The position numbers and the translations under genes were made by a program. 64,000 nt of DNA from Acidovorax sp. KKS102 (lineage in GTDB: Bacteria > Pseudomonadota > Gammaproteobacteria > Burkholderiales > Burkholderiaceae_C). How positions within the stretch are numbered: position 1 is the stretch's first letter; every line of letters begins with the position of its first letter. Below, in pieces: positions 25,196-34,404 of this stretch. The stretch spans positions 4,030,001 through 4,094,000 of the forward strand of contig NC_018708.1 of NCBI RefSeq assembly GCF_000302535.1. Reading direction: 5' to 3'. The notes below the pieces were generated by a model. The model ran no database searches, had not been told where the DNA came from, and saw only the letters and a program-made list of their open reading frames with translations.

Positions 25196-26320
25196 CAGAA
25201 CGCCCACGCGCCCAGCTGGTAGTAGTCAAAACCACTGGTCCGCCCACCCAGGCATTGGGCGAGGAAGTCCTCGGTCTTGCGGTACATGGTGAGGTTGTTG
25301 GGCCAGCGCTGGTTGCCGTGGCCGTCCCCTTTGAAGGTGACGTAGTCCACCTCTTTGCCCGCCTTGCGCAGGGCCGCCACCATCCATTCGGACTGCTCCA
25401 GCTTCACGCGCGGGTCGTTCACGCCGTGCATGATGAGGATGGGCTTTTGCGCATGCTCCGCCCGGTACAGGGGCGACTTCGCGTCCATGCGCGCACGGTC
25501 TTCCGGCACGGCCGGGTTGCCCACATAGCGGTGCCACCAGGGCAGGCCCAGCTCCCAATAGGGCGGAGCAGCTTCCAGCAGGCGTGCGATGTCCGTCACG
25601 CCCACCACATCCACGGCGCAGGCAAAGACTTCGGGCGTGAAGGTGGCGCCCACCAGGGCCGAATAGCCGCCGTAGCTGGCGCCATAGATTGCCACGCGCT
25701 GCGGGTCGGCCACGCCGCGCTCCACCGCCCAGCGCACGCCGTCCACCAGATCGTCGTGCATGCGGCCCGCGAACTCGCCCCGGGCTTTTTCCATGTGGTT
25801 GCGGCCGTAGCCGCTGGAGCCCCGGTAGTTGACCTGCAGCACCGCATAGCCCCGGTTGGCCAGAAATTGCTGCATGGCGCGGTTGGTGAAACCATCACCC
25901 CAGCGGTCGCGCCGCCACGGGCCGCCATGCACCAGCAGCACGGTGGGCAGCCGCTGCGGCGCTGCGCCCACGGGCAGCGTGAGGTAGCCGTGGATGGTGA
26001 GACCATCGCGCGCGGTGTAGGTGATGGGCGCGGTGGGGGCCAGGTCCTTGGCAATCAGGCTCAGGCGGTTCTCGCCCAGGAAGCGGGGCTCGTGCCCATC
26101 GCGCAGCAGGTAGTTGCGCGTGCCCCGGTCGGTGGCCACCGCCACCGTGAGCACCTTGTCGGTCTGGTCCAGGCTGGTCACCAGCACCTCTGCAGGCTTG
26201 TCACCGGCCAGCGCAGACAGCCGGGCATCCAGCGCAGGGTCGAACACCTTGCGCGCCGGGTAGCCGGTGACCCGTCCTGAATAGCGTTGACACCCAGGAC
26301 GGTTAAAAACTCCAGCCGGA

Positions 26321-27196
26321 CTATCCGGCCAATGACGCCCGATGCACTGCATCGGGCGTTTGCATTTTCAGCGACAGATGCGGTCGCTCGCAGTTATAGA
26401 TGTCGACTGACTGCTCGACCATGCGTCTGGCCTGCCCCAGATCGGCGGGGCGCTGCAGCAAGAACTCACTCTTCAAGATGCCATTGACCCGCTCGGCCAG
26501 CGCGTTCTGGTAGCAGTCGTAGCCGTCCGTCATCGAGCAGATCACGCCGTGGCGCTTGTGCAGGGCCTGGTAGTACGTCGCGCAGTACTGGATACCCCTG
26601 TCGGAGTGGTGCACCAACTGTCGGCTGCTCTGTCGCCCCGAGAGCGCCATCTTCATGGCCTGCGCCACCTCTTCGGTCTGCAGGCTCTCATGCACGTGCC
26701 AGCCGACGATCTTCCTGGAATACGCATCCGTGACCAGGCTCAGATAGACGAACTTGCCGTGTGTGGGCAAGTAGGTGATGTCAGCCACCCAGACCTGCTC
26801 GCTGCCGCTGGCGTGGATCTGTTGCGGCCCTACCTTGAGAAGGTTCGGATGGTGCCTGAAGCGGTGGTGACTGTCTGTTGTCTTGTGATACGCCCGCCGG
26901 GGTGCCACCAGCAGCCTGGCATTGCGCAGGACGTCGAACATTGCATCGCGGCCCAAGTCGATGCCTCGGCGCTGTAGCGGCTCCTGCAATAAGTGGTGCA
27001 GCTTGCGCGTGCCTATGCGTGGTTGGCGCATGCGCTGCTCGCGCACCAACTCCACCACCGTCTGCGCATTCGCCAAGCGATCGGCCTCGCGGCGCCTACC
27101 CTGGTAATACGCCTGACGGCTGTGGCCCATATGCTGGCAAGCCCTCTTCACGCTCAACCCTGCGATGAGGTTTTGCGCGAGGACTTGCCCAAAGGC
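26321..27196 (-). CDS. IS3-family transposase OrfB (DDE catalytic part)
   Basis: Integrase-core region of the transposase; the frame is reached from orfA by -1 slippage at 27202-27196, and no independent start is needed. It contains the HTH-like SVKRACQHMGHSRQAYYQGR and GTRKLHHLLQ, then the DDE residues: first Asp in VWVADITYLP, second Asp in HHSDRGIQYC, Glu in NALAERVNGILKSE. The end LSLKMQTPDAVHRASLAG is typical. The catalytic residues are all present, so OrfB itself looks intact. Expression depends on orfA, which has a stop codon. Confidence 0.9.
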   Translation of the reverse strand, partial: AFGQVLAQNLIAGLSVKRACQHMGHSRQAYYQGRRREADRLANAQTVVELVREQRMRQPRIGTRKLHHLLQEPLQRRGIDLGRDAMFDVLRNARLLVAPRRAYHKTTDSHHRFRHHPNLLKVGPQQIHASGSEQVWVADITYLPTHGKFVYLSLVTDAYSRKIVGWHVHESLQTEEVAQAMKMALSGRQSSRQLVHHSDRGIQYCATYYQALHKRHGVICSMTDGYDCYQNALAERVNGILKSEFLLQRPADLGQARRMVEQSVDIYNCERPHLSLKMQTPDAVHRASLAG

Positions 27197-27543
27197 TTTT
27201 TTACGATGCGCACCCCATAGTCCTTGCGCAGCACGTCGATGACGGCTTCGAATAGCCTGGCCTTCTCCTGCGCCTGTGCGAGCTGCACCTGCAGCGCCTT
27301 GATCTGCTGCTCGGGCGTGCGGTCCTTTGGTCTTGTCTAGCGGCATGATGCAGATGATGCCGCAGGACTCCAGCCCAGGCGACCGTGCTTGCGCAGCCAG
27401 ACCAGAACCGTCGAGCGACCCTGGATGCCGTAGTGCTGCTGCGCCTGTTTGTACGTGAGCTCGCCTTTTTCCACCTGCTCCACCACCGCCAACTTAAAGG
27501 CCAGTGTGTAGTCGCGCTGCGTGCGTTTGACACTTGATTCCAT
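27154..27543 (-). pseudogene. IS3 OrfA with internal amber codon
   Basis: OrfA starts MESSVKRTQRDYTLAFKLAV and has the HTH YGIQGRSTVLVWLRKHG of this family. It stops with TAG at 27339-27337 after 68 codons. The same frame continues with TPEQQIKALQVQLAQAQEKA and LRKDYGVRIVKKPLGKSSRK, exactly what a normal OrfA C-terminus looks like, and ends TGA at 27156. A slippery A-AAA-AAG lies at 27202-27196. So the TAG is probably a nonsense mutation (or a tolerated one) and would lower transposase synthesis. Confidence 0.75.
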
Positions 27544-28611
27544 GACACATACCCTTTTTGAAAGGTCCTCGTGTCAACGCCAGGCAGGACGGGTCACGGG
27601 CATGAAATAAGCCAATAAGGGCTCGCGGGTGCGGCGGCTGAGTGTCACGTCGTCCAGGTCCACATCGGGCGAGGCAAACCACTCCTCCTCGCCACCCGTG
27701 GTCAGGTTCAGCCGCACCAGCGCCAGCTTGTCTCGTCCCCGGTTCGACAGGGCCCAGGCCTTGCGCCCCTCGTCGTGCAGGCCAAAGATATTCAGCGTGT
27801 CCCACCGGCTGCGCTCTGCCACCGTCACCCAGGTGCCCTGTGCTGTGCCGGGCCGCTCCAGCAGCACTTGCTCGCCCTGGATCTGTGCCCGGGCGCGCAG
27901 CTGGCCCGTGGTGTCCACGCCCCACCAGTTCACGTTGCCGGGGTTGGTGGCCAGCAGCACCGGCGCGCCACCTGCCGGGTTCACGCGGTACAGGTCAAAC
28001 ACCTTCTTGTCGCGCTGGTTGGAGGTGACGATGAAGTCGGGCGAGGCATCCACCGCCTCCGCAAAATGCGCCACTGAACGCGGTGCAGGCATCAGCTCGC
28101 GCAAGTCGGTACCGGGGCCCTCGACCGCGCCCGCATAGATGCGGGTGTTTTCATCGCCCGTGGGGTCGGCCGTGATGCCGAGCCAGCGGCTGTCGGCACT
28201 GAAGCGAATGGCGCGCGCACGGATGCGAAACGCCTTGGCGTCGCCCCCATCGATGGACTGCACCCAGATCGCAGGCACCACGCCATCGGTGCCAAACCAG
28301 GCAATGCGCTTTCCATCGGGCGACACACGGTAGCCGCCGGTGGACTGGCGGCTGGCGACGAAGTCGCGCACGGGGATCAATTCGGGCAGCTGGGCTCCTG
28401 CCAGTGCGGGATGCGTCGGGCCACTGGCACAGCCCGCCAACAAAACTGCCGACAACACCGCACACCACCCTATCCATCTTGGCGCCATGGAACTCCTCCT
28501 CATCTCGTACAACATGGCGGCATTGTGGAATGCCCAACCTTTGCGCCAGCCAAAGGGCCGGGTCGCCATACCGGCACGCATATCGCTGCGTGCTGCGGGC
28601 GAAGTGCTCCG

Positions 28612-29487
28612 CTACAGCGCCTCGGTACGCGCCTCCAGCGCCCTGACCACCGCCACCATGTCCTCCTGCCCCAGGCCCATGTCAGCGGTCTGCGCGAACA
28701 GTGCGTGGCACGCGTCCAGCAGCGGCGATGCCAGCCGTGCACTGCGAGCCGCCTGGGCCACGAGCTGGTTGTTCTTGAGCACGTCGTGGATGGCGGCCTG
28801 CACCTCGAAGTCGCGCGCAACCAGCTTGGCCAGCTTCATCTGCGACACGCTGCTGGCCATGGGGCCCGCATCGAGCACCGAGCGGAACAGCTCCATGTCC
28901 AGGCCATTGCGGTCGGCAAAGTGCGCGGCTTCGCACAGGCCAGTCACCATGGTGATGAGAAAAAGGTTCACCGACAACTTCATCAGCAAGGCCGACGGCA
29001 CCGCCCCGCACACGAAGGTGGTGCGGCACATGGGCGCCAGCAACGGCTGCACCGCCTGCACGCTGGCCGGGTCGCCCGCCAGCATGCCCACCAGCTGTCC
29101 GGCCTCTGCCGGCTTGCGCGAGCCCGAGACAGGCGCCTCGACATAGCGCCCGCCGGCGGCCAGGATGTCCTGCTCCAGTGCCTTGGAATACTCGGGTGAC
29201 GTAGTGCCCATGTGCACGATGATCCGGTCCCGCACCTGGGTGGCAAAACCCGGCGTGCCGCGCTGCAGTGCCTCATCCATGGCCGGTTCGTTGGCCAGCA
29301 TGAGGATGATGACCTGCGCCTGCGCGCAGATCTCGGCGGGCGTTGCGCCCACTTGCGCGCCAGCGGCGCGCAGAAGCTCACATTTCTCGGGCGACCGGTT
29401 CCACACCCACAACGGGGTGCCGGCGCGCGCCAGGTTCAGTGCCATGGGAAGGCCCATGACGCCCAGTCCGATAAAGCCAATCTGCAT
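28612..29487 (-). CDS. NAD(P)-dependent oxidoreductase, beta-hydroxyacid dehydrogenase family
   Basis: A 291-residue MmsB/GarR-type 3-hydroxyisobutyrate dehydrogenase-like protein. Rossmann motif [19 protein letters not shown] at the N-terminus; the substrate-binding motif [21 protein letters not shown]; the catalytic Lys is in [12 protein letters not shown]; the C-terminal helical domain has [22 protein letters not shown] preference cannot be decided with confidence. GAAAGG precedes the ATG at 29487. The substrate is unknown; glyoxylate/succinic semialdehyde reductases are close relatives. It is monocistronic, between the S9 peptidase and the two-component system. Confidence 0.88.
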   Translation of the reverse strand: MQIGFIGLGVMGLPMALNLARAGTPLWVWNRSPEKCELLRAAGAQVGATPAEICAQAQVIILMLANEPAMDEALQRGTPGFATQVRDRIIVHMGTTSPEYSKALEQDILAAGGRYVEAPVSGSRKPAEAGQLVGMLAGDPASVQAVQPLLAPMCRTTFVCGAVPSALLMKLSVNLFLITMVTGLCEAAHFADRNGLDMELFRSVLDAGPMASSVSQMKLAKLVARDFEVQAAIHDVLKNNQLVAQAARSARLASPLLDACHALFAQTADMGLGQEDMVAVVRALEARTEAL

Positions 29488-29675
29488 AGGAATACCTTTC
29501 TTTCTGTCAGCGGAGGGTTGACTGCAGTGCAGCGCCCGTCCATGGCGCCCTGGTGGGGCGGCTGGGGCTTGCGCTGCGCCCACTCTACCCAAAGTGGCGC
29601 CCGCGGTGGCAGGAACTTCTGTGCCTGCCCTCTACGTTTGGCATGGCTTAAGCTGCGGCCCGCCACAATCGCCCC

Positions 29676-30341
29676 ATGCACATCCTGCTCATCGAAGACG
29701 ATCTGGACCTGGGCCGGGCGCTGCAGTCCGCGCTGAAGGTGGAGGGCCTGACCAGCGAGTGGCTGCGCCGCGCGGTGGACGCCCCGGCCACCGTGGATGC
29801 CACCACCATCGACTGCGTGCTGCTGGACCTGACGCTGCCCGACGGCAGTGGCTTCGATCTGCTGGCGCGCTGGCGTGCGCAGATGGGTGACGGCGGACAG
29901 GTACCCATCATCGTGATCACGGCCCGCTCGGCCGTGGAGGACCGACTGGCGGGCCTGGACGGTGGGGCGGACGACTTTGTGATCAAGCCCTTTGCCACAG
30001 CCGAGCTGATGTCCCGCATCCGCGCCGTGCTGCGCCGCAGTGCGCGCCAGGCCAGCGAGCGCTGGGTGCTGGGCGAGCTGGTGATCGAGCCGCGCCGCCA
30101 CGCGGTGCAGCGCAACGGTGCGGTGCTGGACGTGTCGCCCCGCGAGTTCCAGCTGCTGCTGGAGCTGGCGCGCGAGCCCGGCGTGGTGGTGTCCAAAAGC
30201 GTGCTGTCGCAGCGGCTGGACCCGCTGGGCGAGCCGGTGGACTTTGCCGCCATTGAAGTGCATGTGTCCAACCTGCGCCGCAAGATCGGTGCGGAGCTGA
30301 TCCGCACGGTGCGGGGCGTGGGCTATCTGCTGCAGGCATGA
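29676..30341 (+). CDS. OmpR/QseB-type response regulator
   Basis: A 221-residue response regulator. Receiver domain with acidic pair IEDDLDLG and phosphoacceptor Asp51 (CVLLDLTLPD), Lys in DDFVIKPF. A winged-helix DNA-binding domain follows, with VLDVSPREFQLLLELAREPG and EVHVSNLRRKIGAE, VRGVGYLL. The stop overlaps the ATG of the histidine kinase gene (ATGA). The regulon is unknown; the sequence is of the TctD/QseB kind. Confidence 0.92.
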   Translation: MHILLIEDDLDLGRALQSALKVEGLTSEWLRRAVDAPATVDATTIDCVLLDLTLPDGSGFDLLARWRAQMGDGGQVPIIVITARSAVEDRLAGLDGGADDFVIKPFATAELMSRIRAVLRRSARQASERWVLGELVIEPRRHAVQRNGAVLDVSPREFQLLLELAREPGVVVSKSVLSQRLDPLGEPVDFAAIEVHVSNLRRKIGAELIRTVRGVGYLLQA

Positions 30342-31762
30342 CCACGACGATGAAGCACGCATTGGGCAGCGCATGGGCCTGGCTGGCCGAGCCCACGCTG
30401 ATGCGTCGCAGCGTGGCCTCGGTGCTGGTGGCGTTTGTGGTGGTGTGGGCGGTGCTGCTGGGCTACAACTTCGTCAACTACAAGCACACCATCACCCGCG
30501 ACCCGGGCCTGATGAAATACGGCGACGCGGTGCTGGACTCGCTGGCCTCCATCACCGACCCCGCGCACGCCGCCACGGCCGTGGCGGCCACCGACCACTG
30601 GACCAACATCCGCCGCCGCCAGATCGGGCTGCTGCCCGGGGTGCAGATGCACGAGCTGCTGGACGCGGCATCGGGCCAGCGCGTGTTTGCATCGCCGGGG
30701 CTGCAGAACGTGGCCGTGCCGCCCGCCTCACAACGCGCTGAGCCTTTTATTGAAGAAGCCGCCCTGCAAGGCCGGTCATTCCGCATCTACACCGGCCGCA
30801 ATGCGCGCTGGGTGCTGCGGGTGTTCGAGACCAAGCGCACCGACTCCAACTTCCTGCAGTACAACGGCCGCGCGCTGCTGCCCTACCTGCTGCTGGCGTC
30901 GCCCTTTGTGCTGCTGGCAGTGTGGCTGTCGGTACGCCATGGCCTACGGCCGCTGCAGCAACTGGCCAGCCGCATTGCGCAGCGCGGGCAGGACGACCTG
31001 CAATCGGTGGGTTTCAACGCCCGTCATCGCGAACTGAAGCCGCTAGAGCAGTCGCTGGACCACCTCTTCGCCCAGCTGCGGCAAAAGGTGGAACGCGAGC
31101 GCGCCTTTGTGCAGGACGCAGCGCACGAGATCCGCACACCGCTGGCCGTGATCACCGCCCAGGCCCATGTGATGGCCCGCTCGCCCAGCGAAGAGGAACG
31201 CACGCAGGCCCAGGCCCACCTGGAGCAGGCCATCGCCCGCACCTCGCACCTGGCGCAGCAACTGCTGGACCTGGCCGCGCTGGACGACGCGCAGCGCCCC
31301 GCAGCGCGCGACCTGGACATGGCGCAATGGCTGCGTGGCGCGCTGGCACAGGCTGCGCCGCAGGCCATCGCGCGGCAGATCGAGCTGTCGCTGGACGCGC
31401 CCGACACCTTGCCCGCGCGGCTCGACCAGCCTGCGTTCGAGTCCATCGCCCACAACCTCATCGACAACGCGCTGCGCTACACGCCCCACGGCGGCAACGT
31501 GGCGGTGGCGCTGCGACGCGAGGGCGCGGCGCTGCAGCTGGCAGTGCAGGACGACGGGCCGGGCATCCCGGCCAGCGAGCAGCAGCGGGTGTTCGAACGC
31601 TTTTACCGTGGCACGGGCCATGCCGCCAATGGCTCGGGCCTGGGCCTGGCCATCGTGCGGCAGGCGGTGCTGCGCATGGGCGGGCAGGCGCAGATCGGCG
31701 TGGGTTTGAATGGCAAAGGCGTGGGCTTTTTCGTTAGCATTCCCCTCCCCCACAGCGCCTGA
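30338..31762 (+). CDS. Sensor histidine kinase
   Basis: A 474-residue membrane kinase. TM1 at about 24-44 (SVASVLVAFVVVWAVLLGYN), a periplasmic domain of roughly 140 residues, TM2 about 185-205 (LPYLLLASPFVLLAVWLSV), then a HAMP-like stretch, the phospho-His in QDAAHEIRTPLAVI, the N box NLIDNALRYTP, G1 DDGPGIP, F box ERFYRG and G2 GSGLGLAIV. It pairs with the overlapping response regulator. The periplasmic domain is QseC/TctE-like in size, but the ligand is not readable. Confidence 0.92.
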   Translation: MTTTMKHALGSAWAWLAEPTLMRRSVASVLVAFVVVWAVLLGYNFVNYKHTITRDPGLMKYGDAVLDSLASITDPAHAATAVAATDHWTNIRRRQIGLLPGVQMHELLDAASGQRVFASPGLQNVAVPPASQRAEPFIEEAALQGRSFRIYTGRNARWVLRVFETKRTDSNFLQYNGRALLPYLLLASPFVLLAVWLSVRHGLRPLQQLASRIAQRGQDDLQSVGFNARHRELKPLEQSLDHLFAQLRQKVERERAFVQDAAHEIRTPLAVITAQAHVMARSPSEEERTQAQAHLEQAIARTSHLAQQLLDLAALDDAQRPAARDLDMAQWLRGALAQAAPQAIARQIELSLDAPDTLPARLDQPAFESIAHNLIDNALRYTPHGGNVAVALRREGAALQLAVQDDGPGIPASEQQRVFERFYRGTGHAANGSGLGLAIVRQAVLRMGGQAQIGVGLNGKGVGFFVSIPLPHSA

Positions 31763-32154
31763 TGGCCCCGCCGCAGGCCGAACGCACGCACTGCATGTCC
31801 GACGACGCGACCACCATGACCACCGCCGATTCCGCCCACCCGTGCCTCAGCTGCGGCGCCTGCTGCGCCAGCTTTCGCGTGGACTTTGCCGTGTACGAGA
31901 TGCAGGCCATGGGCGGCTCGGTGCCCGACGGTCTGGCACTGGATGTGAACGGCAGCACCTGCCGCATGCGGGGCACGGAGCAGGTGCCCATCCGCTGCGC
32001 CGCGCTGACTGGCCAGGTGGGCCAGCAGGTGGCGTGCAGCATTTACGAACTGCGCCCCGCGCCCTGCCGCGAGTTCTCGGCGGGCGACTACGCCTGCCAC
32101 AAGGCGCGGGCGCGGCACGGACTGGCGCCGCTGGAGGAAGGCCTGATTCTGTGA
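31762..32154 (+). CDS. YkgJ-family Cys-cluster protein
   Basis: A 130-residue protein with the CxxCxxCC-type motif PCLSCGACCASFRVDF, plus downstream Cys in STCRMRG, IRCAALT, QVACSIYELRPAPCREF and YACHKAR. The family (UPF0153/YkgJ) is predicted to coordinate zinc or an Fe-S cluster; its role is unknown. Its ATG at 31762 overlaps the histidine kinase stop (TGATG); other in-frame ATGs at 31795 and 31816 are closer to the conserved part and may be the real start. Confidence 0.85.
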   Translation: MAPPQAERTHCMSDDATTMTTADSAHPCLSCGACCASFRVDFAVYEMQAMGGSVPDGLALDVNGSTCRMRGTEQVPIRCAALTGQVGQQVACSIYELRPAPCREFSAGDYACHKARARHGLAPLEEGLIL

Positions 32155-32222
32155 AGGTGGCACCCTTCCAGCAGCCGGGCTACTGCCGCATCAAAATAGT
32201 TTAGACCTCAACAAAAAATCGA

Positions 32223-32257
32223 CGTGGTGTTGGAAATAACCGACACCACGGTTTTTT
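32223..32257 (+). terminator. Intrinsic terminator or attenuator in front of kynB
   Basis: An 11-bp stem (CGTGGTGTTGG with CCGACACCACG, one G-U pair), loop AAATAA, then T6 at 32252-32257. It ends only 22 nt before the kynB ATG. It could end the two-component/YkgJ transcript, but it leaves almost no room for a kynB promoter, so it may be in the kyn leader and act as an attenuator. Confidence 0.85.
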
Positions 32258-32258
32258 C

Positions 32259-32279
32259 GGGACATGCAAACTTTGTCCC
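32259..32279 (+). promoter_or_regulatory. Inverted repeat abutting the kynB start codon
   Basis: GGGACA at 32259-32264 and TGTCCC at 32274-32279, directly before ATG. No Shine-Dalgarno is visible in the gap. It might be a protein operator or an RNA hairpin that controls access to the start codon. Confidence 0.5.
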
Positions 32280-32936
32280 ATGTCAACGCCTTCCTCCCCC
32301 ACCGCCCGCCGGCTTTGGGATATCTCGCCGCCCGTGCACGCGGGCAGCCCCGTGTTCCCCGGCGACACGGCCTACAGCCAGCAGTGGTGCGCCACCATCG
32401 GCCCCGGCTGCCCGGTCAATGTGAGCGCCATCACGATGTCGCCCCATGTGGGCGCCCACGCTGATGCACCGCTGCACTACGACGCGCAGGGCGCCAGCAT
32501 TGGCGATGTATCGCTCGACGCCTTTCTGGGCCCTTGCCGCGTGATCCACGCCATCGGCTGCGGCCCGCTGATCACCTGGGAGCACATCGCCCACGCGGTG
32601 AACGGCACCCTGCCCACGCGCGTGCTGGTGCGCACCTACGAACACATGCCTGTGGACCGCTGGGACGCCCAGCTGGCCGCTTACGCGCCCGAGACCATCG
32701 AGCGCCTGGCTGACCTGGGCGTGCTGCTGGTGGGCATCGACACCGCCAGCATCGACCCGGCCGACAGCAAGACGCTGGACAGCCACCAGGTCATCCGCCG
32801 CCGGGGCCTGCGGGTGCTAGAAAACCTGGTGCTCGACGCCGTGCCCGAAGGCGACTACGAACTCATCGCCCTGCCGCTGAAGCTGACCACGGCCGATGCA
32901 TCCCCCGTGCGGGCCGTGCTGCGGGCGCTGGACTAG
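32280..32936 (+). CDS. kynB: Kynurenine formamidase (arylformamidase)
   Basis: Hydrolyses N-formylkynurenine to kynurenine and formate, the second step of aerobic tryptophan breakdown. The 218-residue protein is of the metal-dependent cyclase/KynB type: [20 protein letters not shown] and the metal-binding motif [15 protein letters not shown] (His and Asp ligands). [19 protein letters not shown] is also typical. It is the first gene of kynB-kynU-kynA. No RBS is obvious. A repeat copy separates it from kynU. Confidence 0.94.
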   Translation: MSTPSSPTARRLWDISPPVHAGSPVFPGDTAYSQQWCATIGPGCPVNVSAITMSPHVGAHADAPLHYDAQGASIGDVSLDAFLGPCRVIHAIGCGPLITWEHIAHAVNGTLPTRVLVRTYEHMPVDRWDAQLAAYAPETIERLADLGVLLVGIDTASIDPADSKTLDSHQVIRRRGLRVLENLVLDAVPEGDYELIALPLKLTTADASPVRAVLRALD

Positions 32937-32948
32937 CGCGATCCACAG

Positions 32949-33014
32949 AATTTCAAGCATTTTTGGCTGGCAGCGCTAATACAACATGCGCCAAAAGCTA
33001 TCAATAACATAGCA
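32949..33014 (-). repeat. Intergenic palindromic repeat, copy D (inside the kyn operon)
   Basis: Reverse orientation: GGCTGGCAGCGCTAATACAA, then ATGCGCC, AGCTATCAATAACATAGCA. It fills most of the 97 bp between kynB and kynU. Confidence 0.75.
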
Positions 33015-33033
33015 ATCACCTCTCCCAACGCCC

Positions 33034-34383
33034 ATGCCCATCACCTTTCAAGACTGCCGCACCCGCGACGCCCAAGACCCGCTGCGCGCTCTGCGCGACC
33101 ACTTTGCCCTGCCACCGGGCGTGATCTACCTCGACGGCAATTCGCTGGGCGTGGCCCCCAAGGCCGCCGCTGCGCGCGTGGCCGATGTGGTCACCCGCGA
33201 ATGGGGCACCGACCTCATCAAATCGTGGAACACCGCCAGCTGGTTTGACCTGCCCCAGCGCCTGGGCAACCAGCTTGCCCCGCTGATCGGCGCAGGCAAG
33301 GATGAAGTGGTGTGCACCGACAGCACCTCCATCAACCTTTACAAGGTGCTGAGCGCGGCGCTCAACATTGCCCGCGAAGACAGCCCCGCCCGCAAGCGCA
33401 TCGTGAGCGAGCGCAGCAACTTCCCCACCGACCTCTACATTGCCGAAGGCCTGTGCAAGGAACGCGGGCTGGAGCTGGTGCTGGTGGAGCCTGAAGAAAT
33501 TGCCGCATCGCTGACCAGCGACGTGGCCGTGCTGATGCTGACGCACGTGAACTACCGCACCGGCGCCATGCACGACATGGCTGCCATCACCGCTGCGGCG
33601 CACGCCCAGGGCATTCTGTGCGTGTGGGACCTGGCGCACAGCGCGGGCGCGGTCCCTGTGGACCTGAACGGCGCGGGCGCCGACTTCTCCATCGGCTGCG
33701 GCTACAAATATTTGAACGGCGGCCCCGGTGCACCGGCCTTTGTGTGGGTGCATCCACGCCATGCCAACCGCCCGGACTTGAAGTTCATGCAGCCGCTGTC
33801 CGGCTGGTGGGGCCACGCTGCACCCTTTGCCTTCACGCCCGACTACCAGCCCGCCCCGGGCATCACACGCTACCTGTGTGGCACGCAGCCGATCATCAGC
33901 CTGTCGGCCCTGCAATGCGGGCTGGATGTATTCACCGCCGCTCAAGGCCTGGGCGGCATGGCCGCGCTGCGCACCAAGTCGCTGGCGCTGACTGACCTGT
34001 TCATCCAGCTGGTGGAAGAGCGCTGCGCGGGCCACGGCCTGGGCCTGGCCACGCCGCGTGACCATGCCCAGCGCGGCTCGCAGGTGTGCCTGACGCGCGA
34101 CGAAGGGGCTGGCGTAGGCGGCCAGGGCAGCGGTGCCTACGCCATCGTGCAGGCGCTGATTGCGCGCGGCGTGATTGGCGACTTCCGCGCCGGGTCCGGC
34201 GCGGCTCCTGATGCAGGCAAGGGAGACGGCGGCACTGGCCACAAGGACATCCTGCGCTTTGGCTTCACGCCGCTGTACCTGGGCTTTGAAGACGTGTGGA
34301 ATGCCGTGGAGCACATGCGCCAAGTGCTGGAGAGCGGCGAGTGGCAGAAGGCCGAGTTCAACCAGACGCACGCCGTCACCTGA
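33034..34383 (+). CDS. kynU: Kynureninase
   Basis: A 449-residue PLP enzyme that cleaves kynurenine to anthranilate and alanine. Family features: [14 protein letters not shown] at the N-terminus, [38 protein letters not shown] (PLP-binding Asp) and [16 protein letters not shown] with the Schiff-base Lys. Slightly longer than the usual 415-420 residues, with a Gly-rich insertion near residues 350-410 ([12 protein letters not shown] and [14 protein letters not shown]). It is the middle gene of the operon. Its product anthranilate can enter the benzoyl or kynurenine-anthranilate catabolic route or tryptophan resynthesis. Confidence 0.95.
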   Translation: MPITFQDCRTRDAQDPLRALRDHFALPPGVIYLDGNSLGVAPKAAAARVADVVTREWGTDLIKSWNTASWFDLPQRLGNQLAPLIGAGKDEVVCTDSTSINLYKVLSAALNIAREDSPARKRIVSERSNFPTDLYIAEGLCKERGLELVLVEPEEIAASLTSDVAVLMLTHVNYRTGAMHDMAAITAAAHAQGILCVWDLAHSAGAVPVDLNGAGADFSIGCGYKYLNGGPGAPAFVWVHPRHANRPDLKFMQPLSGWWGHAAPFAFTPDYQPAPGITRYLCGTQPIISLSALQCGLDVFTAAQGLGGMAALRTKSLALTDLFIQLVEERCAGHGLGLATPRDHAQRGSQVCLTRDEGAGVGGQGSGAYAIVQALIARGVIGDFRAGSGAAPDAGKGDGGTGHKDILRFGFTPLYLGFEDVWNAVEHMRQVLESGEWQKAEFNQTHAVT

Positions 34384-34404
34384 TCGGAAAGGCAAACCAA
34401 CATC

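Larger units (their letters stand above)
26268..27596 (-). mobile_element. IS3-family insertion sequence (1329 bp) in the S9 peptidase gene
   Basis: Boundaries were set from inverted ends that start TGACCCGTCCTG and end CAGGACGGGTCA, continuing with matching CGTTGACAC on both sides, and a 3-bp direct repeat CGG at 26265-26267 and 27597-27599. It carries orfA and orfB in the -1 frameshift arrangement usual for IS3. The transposase is of the DDE type. Its transcription is in the same direction as the host gene. Confidence 0.93.
25195..28488 (-). pseudogene. S9-family (prolyl oligopeptidase-like) peptidase lipoprotein, split by an IS3 element
   Basis: The gene starts at 28488 behind a very strong AGGAGGAG and encodes MAPRWIGWCAVLSAVLLAGC, a lipoprotein signal. 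A beta-propeller-like region (RVSPDGKRIAWFGTDGVVPA) follows. After 297 codons the frame enters the IS and stops at 27574. The C-terminal half (25195-26264) carries the catalytic domain: Ser in YGASYGGYSAL, Asp in HGVNDPRVKL, His in KGDGHGNQRW. Removing the element and one copy of its CGG target duplication joins MP to GYPARKVF in frame, for 654 codons. So the insertion is recent. Without the IS this is an intact periplasmic peptidase; with it, only a truncated N-terminal product is likely. Confidence 0.93.

Noticed and set aside
26258-27606. CCCGTCC / GGACGGG as a target-site duplication of the IS
   Set aside because: They are inverted, not direct, so they belong to the terminal inverted repeats. 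The direct CGG outside them is the duplication.
29676-31762. Linking the two-component system with the kyn operon as its regulator
   Set aside because: Only proximity supports it; a terminator hairpin separates them and no binding-site evidence exists.
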